A stretch of 64,000 nt of DNA, from positions 2,071,501 through 2,135,500 of the forward strand of contig NZ_CP041238.1 in the NCBI RefSeq assembly GCF_013488225.1. Reading direction: 5' to 3'. How positions within the stretch are numbered: the stretch's first letter is position 1; the number at the start of each line of letters is the position of its first letter. Below are positions 57,587 through 64,000 of the stretch, piece by piece. This DNA comes from Sinorhizobium mexicanum. Lineage in GTDB: Bacteria; Pseudomonadota; Alphaproteobacteria; Rhizobiales; Rhizobiaceae. The notes under the pieces were generated by a model. The model had not been told where the DNA came from and did no database searches. It was given only the letters and a program-made list of their open reading frames with translations. The translations under genes and the position numbers were made by a program.

Positions 57587-58114
57587 TTATAGCGTGTGAT
57601 ACCCACGGTCCACATAAATGAGCGGTGGGTGCTTCTCGCCGAGGTGCATATCGACGACCTCGCCGAAGAGGATGAGATGGGTCGCCATGATCTTGACCTC
57701 GATGAGTCGGCAGTCGAAGGCGACGACGGCGTCGGTAAGAATGGGCGCGCCGGTCGTGAGCTGCGTCCATTGGCCGAACGCGAAGCGCCGGTCCATGTCG
57801 AGCTGGTCCCGGCCGGAGAAAGCATGAGCCAGCGCCCGGTGCGGCTCGCCAAGCACGTTGAGCGCGAAAGCACCGGAGCGTGCGAAGATATCGTTGCGCG
57901 GATTTGCTGCATTGAGGCAGGCAAGGATCGTCGGCGGATCGTCAGAGACCGAGCAGGACGCAGTGATCGTGACGCCGCGCCGCGTGCGCCCATCGGCCGT
58001 GGTGATGAGGTCCACATGAGCGGACATGCGGCTCATCGCGTCGCGGTAACTTATTGGGTCCAGTCGGGTCTTCTCCAACACATCTCTCTCCGGATTGATG
58101 TCTTGCACATACAT
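57587..58114 (-). CDS. Flavin reductase domain protein
   Basis: A 175-residue NAD(P)H:flavin oxidoreductase of the split-barrel FMN-binding family. The motifs GRTRRGVTITASCSVSDDPPTILACLN and FALNVLGEPHRALAHAFSG are typical. It is first in the operon with coxDEF-type genes and could supply reduced flavin to the client hydroxylase or to its assembly. Alternatively it serves a separate monooxygenase. The start is uncertain by a few codons. Confidence 0.88.
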   Translation of the reverse strand: MYVQDINPERDVLEKTRLDPISYRDAMSRMSAHVDLITTADGRTRRGVTITASCSVSDDPPTILACLNAANPRNDIFARSGAFALNVLGEPHRALAHAFSGRDQLDMDRRFAFGQWTQLTTGAPILTDAVVAFDCRLIEVKIMATHLILFGEVVDMHLGEKHPPLIYVDRGYHTL

Positions 58115-58273
58115 AGACTCTCACGGAAAATATGAAACCCGGCCGCGCGAGATTCTTGCGGAGCAGCGGCATAGTCATGGCGTGATCGGAATGGCGAGCT
58201 CTTATTGTGCGATCTTTTCCTTTGACGGAGAGAGACACATCCTTAAAACATGGCGTCGTTGCGGGAAAAATGC

Positions 58274-59362
58274 ATGTTTAGATTGATTGTTAAGAGCATC
58301 GTCGTTGCCGGATTGATATCGGCCTCCCCTGCCCTTGCGGCGGGTTTGAAAGTTGCCGTCGTCGCTCCCGCCGAAGGGCCCTTCGCCGCGCTTGGAAAGC
58401 AGATGGTGGACGGCGCCGCTTTTCAGGCAGAGGATCGTGGAAGTCAGGTTATCCCGATCGCCGAAAGCTGCGATCCTGCCGGCGGCGAGGCGCTGACGAA
58501 GGCGCTGCTGGCGAGCGGCGCGGAAGCTGCGATCGGCTTTCTGTGCACGGAGAGCCTCGAAGCTGCCCTGCCTGCCCTAGCCGAGGCTCGCATTCCCGCC
58601 ATCACGCTTAGCGTCCGCTCCGACATTCTGATGGAGGACGCGTTAAAGAAGGAGTGGCCGTTTTTCCGGCTGGCGCCGAGTGGAAAGGCCGAAACTGCGG
58701 CGGTCACCGACGTCATCGTGGCGAACTGGAAGGGCAAACCGCTCGCGCTCATCGACGACGGCACGATCCATAGCCGAGAGCTCGTCGAAAGCGTTCGGAA
58801 CGCGCTTGCGGAGATCGGGGTGACACCCGTGTTCACCGACACTTACCGTCCGGCGCAGGAGCAGCAGGTTGGCCTCGTCCGTCGACTGGCGAAGAGCGGC
58901 GCCACCCACGTCTTTACCGGAGGCGACCGCTACGACACCGCCGTGATCGCGCGGGATGCAAGGGCTGAAAATGTTCCGATAACACTGCTCGGCGGCGACG
59001 TACTGAATGCGGCCGACCTTGACGTACCACTCGAAGAGGGAGTGCTTGCCGTGACGGTTCCGGAGGCGTCTCGGTCGAGCGAAGCAGAAGCCATCGCCAA
59101 GGCAATGCGCGCAAGCGGAATCGAACCCGAGGGTTATGTCCTGCCGGCCTTTGCCGCGATGTCGCTGCTCGAACAGGCGAAGGATCAGGCTGCCAAGGAC
59201 GGCAGCGCGCTTTCCGAAGCCTTGCTGAAAGGGCCCTTTGCAACGATCCTGGGGCCGGTAAAGTTCAACGCCAGCCACGAGAGGACCGACACGCCCTATC
59301 GGCTGATGGAATGGCACGATGGCCGTTTCGTCGCCGCCACGGGCGCAGGCGGTGCGGAGTGA
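58274..59362 (+). CDS. Periplasmic binding protein, branched-chain amino acid type
   Basis: A 362-residue protein with a signal peptide (MFRLIVKSIVVAGLISASPALA). The mature part has the Leu/Ile/Val-binding fold (KVAVVAPAEGPFAALGKQM, RIPAITLS, GATHVFTGGDRYDTAVI). No permease or ATPase genes are next to it. The start at 58274 puts the signal peptide at the N-terminus; the ATG at 58250 would add eight residues. Its stop overlaps the next start by one base (TGATG), coupling it to a P1-type hydrolase. Confidence 0.86.
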   Translation: MFRLIVKSIVVAGLISASPALAAGLKVAVVAPAEGPFAALGKQMVDGAAFQAEDRGSQVIPIAESCDPAGGEALTKALLASGAEAAIGFLCTESLEAALPALAEARIPAITLSVRSDILMEDALKKEWPFFRLAPSGKAETAAVTDVIVANWKGKPLALIDDGTIHSRELVESVRNALAEIGVTPVFTDTYRPAQEQQVGLVRRLAKSGATHVFTGGDRYDTAVIARDARAENVPITLLGGDVLNAADLDVPLEEGVLAVTVPEASRSSEAEAIAKAMRASGIEPEGYVLPAFAAMSLLEQAKDQAAKDGSALSEALLKGPFATILGPVKFNASHERTDTPYRLMEWHDGRFVAATGAGGAE

Positions 59363-60360
59363 TGCGCAAGGGGCCGAACAATCTGATTACTGATGTCGCT
59401 GGCCTGTTGGTCGGCAACGCAGAAGATCACCGGTTGAAATCCGGTGTCACAGTCGTGCTTTGCGAACGGCCGGCAACGGCAGCGGTTCAGGTTCTCGGCG
59501 GCGCGCCGGGCACACGGGAGACCGACCTGCTCGCGCCGGAAAACACCGTTCAGAGTGTGGATGCGGTCGTGCTCTCCGGCGGTTCGGCCTTCGGTCTGGA
59601 TGCCGCCTCAGGGGTGCAGGCCGCCCTGCGGGAGATGGGACGCGGTTTCGAGGTCGGTCCCCACCGCATTCCGATCGTTCCGGCGGCAATTCTCTTTGAT
59701 CTCGTCAATGGTGGCGACAAGGGTTGGGGACGCTTTTCGCCCTATCGCGACCTTGGTTACGATGCCGTACGGGCTGCCGGTGCCACATTTCTGACTGGGA
59801 CTGTCGGTGCCGGCACGGGTGCGCTGACCGCCACCTTCAAGGGGGGCCTCGGGTCGGCATCGACCGTGCTGGCCAATGGCATCACGGTCGGCGCACTTGT
59901 CGCCGTCAACGCGCTAGGCTCGGCGACGATCGGCAACACCCGCCATTTCTGGGCCGCGCCCTTCGAGTTCGACGGCGAGTTCGGCGGGCTCGGCTATCCT
60001 GCCCCAATGCCGCAGGATGCGGCGCTGCCACGCCTCAAGTTCCGCGAGAAACAATCGGCCGCTGCGAATACGACGATCGCCGTCATCGCCACCGATGCGG
60101 TGCTCGGCAAGGCCGAGGCAAAACGACTGGCGATCGCCGCCCATGACGGCTTTTCTCGCGCGCTCTGGCCATCGCATACGCCGCTCGACGGCGACCTTGT
60201 CTTCGCCTTGGCGACTGGAGCGAGCGGCAAGGCGCCGCTGCTTGAAGATTTCATCGATCTCGGCGCTGCCGCCGCCTCGACAATGGCGCGCGCGATCGCA
60301 CGCGGCGTTTACGATGCGGTTGCGGCCGACAACGATACGAAGCCGTCCTGGTCGCAATAG
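59362..60360 (+). CDS. P1-family (DmpA/NylC-type) N-terminal nucleophile hydrolase
   Basis: A 332-residue self-cleaving amidase or aminopeptidase. The family segments NLITDVAGLLVGNAED, VVLSGGSAFGLDAASG and GTVGAGTGALTATFKGG are clear. The likely autoproteolysis and catalytic threonine is in ANGITVGALVAVN, by analogy to the NylC-type pattern. The substrate could be a D-amino-acid peptide, beta-peptide or oligoamide. Translation is coupled to the preceding binding protein, which may capture its substrate in the periplasm, though this enzyme has no obvious signal peptide. Confidence 0.88.
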   Translation: MRKGPNNLITDVAGLLVGNAEDHRLKSGVTVVLCERPATAAVQVLGGAPGTRETDLLAPENTVQSVDAVVLSGGSAFGLDAASGVQAALREMGRGFEVGPHRIPIVPAAILFDLVNGGDKGWGRFSPYRDLGYDAVRAAGATFLTGTVGAGTGALTATFKGGLGSASTVLANGITVGALVAVNALGSATIGNTRHFWAAPFEFDGEFGGLGYPAPMPQDAALPRLKFREKQSAAANTTIAVIATDAVLGKAEAKRLAIAAHDGFSRALWPSHTPLDGDLVFALATGASGKAPLLEDFIDLGAAAASTMARAIARGVYDAVAADNDTKPSWSQ

Positions 60361-60406
60361 AGCGGGATGAGGAACAGTGTGCGCGGTTTACGGCCCGCGT
60401 CCCGCG
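60361..60406 (+). repeat. Short intergenic palindrome of a common rhizobial type
   Basis: Directly after the hydrolase stop, GCGGGA (60362-60367) and TCCCGC (60400-60405) frame a nested GCGG/CGGC-type hairpin. The pattern AGCGGGATGAGGA to CCCGCGTCCCGC is a degenerate form of a palindrome I recall as frequent between rhizobial genes. It could act as a terminator. Confidence 0.5.
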
Positions 60407-60510
60407 TCTCAACTTATTAGAATCGATAAGGCGCTGAGCCCCGGGGCTTGCCTCCGATGTTGTTTGCGCGTCGGGGGAATGCTATGGCGCGGGAAACATC
60501 GGAGCCCGTC

Positions 60511-61188
60511 ATGACCCACCCTATCCGTATCGCCCCGTCGATCCTCGCGTCCAACTTCTCCAAGCTCGGCCAGGAGGTTCGCGATGTCGTCGAAGCCGGC
60601 GCTGACTGGATCCATCTCGACGTTATGGATGGTCATTTCGTGCCGAACATCACCTTCGGCCCAGACGTCATCAAGTCGCTGCGTCCGCATACGGACGCGA
60701 CCTTCGACTGCCATCTGATGATCTCGCCCGCCGATCCCTATCTTGAAGCCTTCGCCAAGGCTGGCTGCGACATCCTCACGGTGCACGCCGAGGCCGGTCC
60801 CCACTTGCATCGGTCGCTGCAAACCGTGAAATCGCTCGGCAAGAAAGCCGGCGTCTCGCTCAACCCAGCCACTCCGGAAAGCGCTATCGAATATGTGCTG
60901 GACACGGTCGATCTGATCCTGGTGATGACGGTCAATCCAGGTTTCGGCGGACAGAAATTCATTCACGCAACCGAAGAGAAGATCCGGCGCATCAAGGCGA
61001 TGATCGGCGATCGGCCGATCGAGATCGAGGTCGATGGCGGCATCACGCCTGAGACGGCCGCGCTGCCTGTCAAGGCTGGTGCCAACGTGCTGGTAGCGGG
61101 CTCGGCCGTCTTCAAGGGCGATTCCGTCGAGACCTATCGCAGCGCGATCAAGGCGATCCGCAAATCGGCGGAGAAGGCGCGCGGATGA
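60511..61188 (+). CDS. rpe: Ribulose-phosphate 3-epimerase
   Basis: Interconverts ribulose-5-phosphate and xylulose-5-phosphate in the pentose-phosphate and Calvin pathways. A 225-residue TIM barrel with [14 protein letters not shown], the metal-binding [16 protein letters not shown] and the C-terminal [11 protein letters not shown] phosphate-binding loop. The ATG at 60511 has GGAG six bases upstream; the frame extends further but the N-terminus would exceed the family. It is followed, with a four-base overlap, by a DUF2259 gene. Confidence 0.97.
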   Translation: MTHPIRIAPSILASNFSKLGQEVRDVVEAGADWIHLDVMDGHFVPNITFGPDVIKSLRPHTDATFDCHLMISPADPYLEAFAKAGCDILTVHAEAGPHLHRSLQTVKSLGKKAGVSLNPATPESAIEYVLDTVDLILVMTVNPGFGGQKFIHATEEKIRRIKAMIGDRPIEIEVDGGITPETAALPVKAGANVLVAGSAVFKGDSVETYRSAIKAIRKSAEKARG

Positions 61189-61928
61189 GCAAGCGGGCGG
61201 TAGTCATCACAACGCTTCTGGCAGCGGCGACGATTGCGACTGCCGAAGTGCGTGCCGGAGACTTTGCCGCCTTGCAGCCGATCGGATTTTCGTCTGATGG
61301 CAATGTGTTCGCCTTCGAGGAATATGGCGTCCAGGACGGTTCAGGCTATCCCTATTCGACCGTCTACGTCCTCGATACACGCAAGGACGCCTTCCTCCCG
61401 GGCGCACCTGTCCGCGCCATCATCGAGAAAGATGGAGCGTCACTGCACGAAGCGCGCCGCGAGGCGCACCGCCGTGCCGCACCACTGATCGATGCTTACC
61501 GTCTGCAAGAAACACCCGGCATACTGGCGGCATATAACCCTATAACCGAACGAAGCAGCGCGCCCCACACGCTAAGCTATGATGCGTTTCCGGCCAATGA
61601 GCCGTTCCGTAGGAGCTACGCGCTGAAGCTTGAGGAGAAGAGCTTCGAGCCACAGGGTGTGTGCAGCAGCTTCTTGCAGGAGGTCAAGGGCTTCCGGCTG
61701 GTGATGACGGAGAAGGCGGGGAAACCTGCAACGGACGTGTTGCAGGAGGACACACGCATCCCCGAGAGCCGTCGCTGCCCGACGGGTTATCGCATCGGTG
61801 GCGTCGTGACCCGCATCAATGATGATGGTTCCGAGGTCCACGTGGTGATGATCTTGGTCCAATCGCTCGGTTTCGAGGGCTCGACCGATGGCCGCTGGAT
61901 TGCGCTGCCCGTCCGGCTTCCCAAATGA
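61185..61928 (+). CDS. DUF2259 secreted protein
   Basis: A 247-residue predicted exported protein (signal peptide [20 protein letters not shown]) of the DUF2259 family. The recurring motif [25 protein letters not shown] near the N-terminus defines it. There are few cysteines (two) and no catalytic pattern I can name. It overlaps rpe by four bases at its start and the next gene by four at its end, so the three genes are coupled. Confidence 0.82.
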   Translation: MSKRAVVITTLLAAATIATAEVRAGDFAALQPIGFSSDGNVFAFEEYGVQDGSGYPYSTVYVLDTRKDAFLPGAPVRAIIEKDGASLHEARREAHRRAAPLIDAYRLQETPGILAAYNPITERSSAPHTLSYDAFPANEPFRRSYALKLEEKSFEPQGVCSSFLQEVKGFRLVMTEKAGKPATDVLQEDTRIPESRRCPTGYRIGGVVTRINDDGSEVHVVMILVQSLGFEGSTDGRWIALPVRLPK

Positions 61929-62485
61929 CGAGTGACGAGCAGGCTGCCAAATCGCCCGCGCTCTTTTCGGATGTCGCACCATCGAAACGATCGAGATTTG
62001 TGCGCTCGCTCCCCAAACCGCATGAAGTGCTGATCGGTGCCCCCGGCTGGGCCTTGGCAATGGCAATTTCCGCCTGCCTGGCGCTTTGGTTGCGTGGAAA
62101 CGGGGCGGCCCTCCACCTCAGGGACGTCCTGCTGCTCTACGCACTCGGCGGCCTGTTTGCCTGGCCGCTTTCGCTGTTTGCGGCGCGTTTTGCAGCACAA
62201 GAACGAGAGGTCGAGACCCGCTTCTCGGCCTTTCTCCTGTGCCTCATCGCAGGTACGGTCGCTACGACGGCATGTCTCTTCACCTTCGACTACCGGATAT
62301 TCTATGCGCAGTGGCATGCGGCCACGGGCACGCGCACATGGCTCTTCCAGTTCCTGTTCACGTTTCTCGCCGCCCTGTATCAGTTTCTGGTTCTGGGCGT
62401 TCGGCTCTATCTGCCGTTCGGCCTCGTCGCCGTTGTCGCCGCGAGTCTTTGGCTGGCGCAATCGGACATGCGCCAACGGCGTTGA
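61925..62485 (+). CDS. Hypothetical inner-membrane protein
   Basis: A 186-residue protein with four or five hydrophobic helices (for example WALAMAISACLALWL, VLLLYALGGLFAWPLSLF, FSAFLLCLIAGTVATT and FGLVAVVAASLWLA). I recognise no family. It overlaps the DUF2259 gene by four bases and precedes purB by 62 bp. It is probably the last gene of the rpe transcript. Confidence 0.7.
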   Translation: MTSDEQAAKSPALFSDVAPSKRSRFVRSLPKPHEVLIGAPGWALAMAISACLALWLRGNGAALHLRDVLLLYALGGLFAWPLSLFAARFAAQEREVETRFSAFLLCLIAGTVATTACLFTFDYRIFYAQWHAATGTRTWLFQFLFTFLAALYQFLVLGVRLYLPFGLVAVVAASLWLAQSDMRQRR

Positions 62486-62547
62486 GCTTAAGCGCCATCT
62501 TTGATAGACGCACAGCCATCCTTCACTGACGACGAAAGCTTAAGCCC

Positions 62548-63849
62548 ATGATCCCCCGTTACTCCCGGCCGGAAATGGTGGCCATTTGGTCGCCGGAAAC
62601 GAAATTCCGCATCTGGTTCGAGATCGAGGCGCATGCCTGCGATGCCCTCGCCGAAATCGGTGTCATTCCCAAGGACGCGGCGAAGACGATCTGGGAAAAG
62701 GGCGGCGCGGCAACGTTCGACGTTGCCCGGATCGATGAAATCGAGGCCGTCACCAAGCACGACGTCATCGCTTTCCTCACCCATCTGGCGGAATTCGTCG
62801 GGCCGGACAGTCGTTTCGTCCATCAGGGCATGACCTCGTCGGACGTTCTCGATACCTGCTTCAACGTGCAGCTGGTTCGTGCGACGGACCTCTTGCTCGC
62901 TGACCTCGACAAGCTGCTCGACGCCCTGAAACGCCGTGCCTTCGAGCACAAGGACACTGTCACCATCGGCCGGTCGCACGGTATCCACGCCGAGCCCACC
63001 ACCTTCGGCATCAAGCTGGCGCTTGCCTACGCGGAATTCGATCGCTGCAAGCAGCGCCTCATCGCTGCACGCGAGGAAGTTGCGACCGGTGCCATTTCCG
63101 GTGCTGTCGGCACCTTTGCCAACATCGACCCGCGGGTCGAGGAGCATGTCGCAAAGGCTCTCGGCCTGAAGCCGGAACCGGTCTCGACGCAGGTTATCCC
63201 GCGCGACCGCCATGCCATGTATTTCGCGACGCTCGGCGTCATTGCCTCCTCGATCGAGCGTCTGGCGACGGAAATCCGCCATCTGCAGCGCACGGAGGTG
63301 CTTGAAGCCGAGGAATATTTCTCCCCGGGCCAGAAGGGCTCCTCAGCCATGCCGCACAAGCGCAATCCGGTGCTGACGGAGAACCTGACCGGACTTGCCC
63401 GCATGGTCCGCGCCTTCGTCGTGCCGGCCATGGAAAATGTGGCGCTCTGGCATGAGCGCGATATTTCGCACTCCTCGGTCGAGCGCATGATCGGACCGGA
63501 CGCGACGGTGACGCTCGATTTCGCACTGGCCCGGCTGACCGGTGTGATCGACAAGTTGCTCGTCTATCCCGAGAACATGATGAAGAACTTGAACAAGTTC
63601 CGCGGTCTTGTTCACTCGCAGCGCGTGCTGCTCGCGCTCACCCAGGCCGGCGTTTCGCGCGAGGATGCCTACCGGCTCGTTCAACGCAACGCCATGAAGG
63701 TCTGGGAACAGGGCAAGGATTTCCTTGAGGAGTTGCTGGCCGACACTGAAGTTCGGGCCGCACTCTCGGAAGAGGAAATCCGCGAGAAATTCGATCTCGG
63801 TTACCACACCAAGCACGTCGACACGATCTTCAAGCGTGTCTTTGGCTGA
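62548..63849 (+). CDS. purB: Adenylosuccinate lyase
   Basis: Cleaves adenylosuccinate and SAICAR in purine synthesis. It is 433 residues of the fumarase/aspartase superfamily. The signature GSSAMPHKRNPV is intact, along with HDVIAFLTHLAE and TSSDVLDTC near the N-terminus, which carry the catalytic histidine region. CGAAAGC before the ATG is a weak ribosome site, but MIPRYSRPEMVAIW is the usual N-terminus. A small GC-rich hairpin follows the stop (63853-63874). Confidence 0.97.
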   Translation: MIPRYSRPEMVAIWSPETKFRIWFEIEAHACDALAEIGVIPKDAAKTIWEKGGAATFDVARIDEIEAVTKHDVIAFLTHLAEFVGPDSRFVHQGMTSSDVLDTCFNVQLVRATDLLLADLDKLLDALKRRAFEHKDTVTIGRSHGIHAEPTTFGIKLALAYAEFDRCKQRLIAAREEVATGAISGAVGTFANIDPRVEEHVAKALGLKPEPVSTQVIPRDRHAMYFATLGVIASSIERLATEIRHLQRTEVLEAEEYFSPGQKGSSAMPHKRNPVLTENLTGLARMVRAFVVPAMENVALWHERDISHSSVERMIGPDATVTLDFALARLTGVIDKLLVYPENMMKNLNKFRGLVHSQRVLLALTQAGVSREDAYRLVQRNAMKVWEQGKDFLEELLADTEVRAALSEEEIREKFDLGYHTKHVDTIFKRVFG

Positions 63850-64000
63850 TGCGAACGGGGCATCTTGTCCCGTTACAAGACACGGTGACGTTGTCGCGTG
63901 TTGTAAGCGCTCGCATTCGATGCAATTTGTTCGAGTGCGGGCGAGCTTATTAGCAAGTTATTCATAAGTGGTGTGAGAGCTTCCAGATCTGTCAAATCAG

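Noticed and set aside
52369..60360. Genomic island around the cox-type genes
   Set aside because: No integrase, tRNA boundary, repeats or base-composition break were seen; it looks like native chromosome.

Overview
The window is chromosomal DNA of a Rhizobiaceae alpha-proteobacterium, most likely Sinorhizobium/Ensifer. The evidence is high GC, the trxB-lsrB-[tandem AbcR sRNAs]-arsR order, divergent ssb/uvrA with a GTTC-N7-GTTC LexA box, a B12-dependent nrdJ, a suf operon in the order S2-B-C-D-S-T-A, and RIME-like intergenic palindromes. This assignment rests on gene content and remembered gene order, not on a database search.

Layout. 1-4.1 kb: end of trxB, the LysR regulator lsrB, two tandem AbcR-type sRNAs, then an ArsR regulator with an ene-reductase. 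4.1-8.6 kb: an APH-like kinase, a GNAT acetyltransferase, a lytic transglycosylase, a frameshifted NAD(P)-binding gene and a divergent LysR regulator. 8.6-18 kb: gyrA, a MarC-family protein, ssb, uvrA and a DUF72 gene. 18-26.6 kb: nrdJ behind paired NrdR-like boxes, a cupin, tRNA-Ala(CGC), two tiny paralogous lipoproteins, an exported hydrolase and a PCuAC copper-chaperone locus. 26.7-31.4 kb: tandem glycine riboswitch and gcvTHP. 31.5-38.6 kb: the sufS2BCDSTA operon on the minus strand. 38.8-52.3 kb: housekeeping and envelope genes (COG2945-like hydrolase, GGDEF protein, anmK, tyrS, a giant AsmA-like protein, bcp, DUF455, M23 peptidase, RhlE-like helicase, Nudix). 52.4-58.1 kb: a compact minus-strand operon for maturation of a molybdenum hydroxylase (flavin reductase, coxD-like, coxE-like, two XdhC-type proteins, MoeA/MobA-like fusion, TfoX domain). 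58.3-60.4 kb: a periplasmic binding protein coupled to a P1-family (DmpA/NylC) hydrolase. 60.5-64 kb: rpe, DUF2259, a membrane protein and purB.

How it works together. Much of the window is core metabolism under visible control elements: LexA for ssb/uvrA, NrdR for nrdJ, glycine for gcvTHP and a probable Irr (ICE) box at the suf promoter region. The least explained parts are the cox-type maturation operon without its client enzyme, the duplicated 36-45 residue lipoproteins with a shared GIVPP ending, and the alternative-hairpin leader before the helicase. No CRISPR array, prophage, transposase or rRNA was seen.
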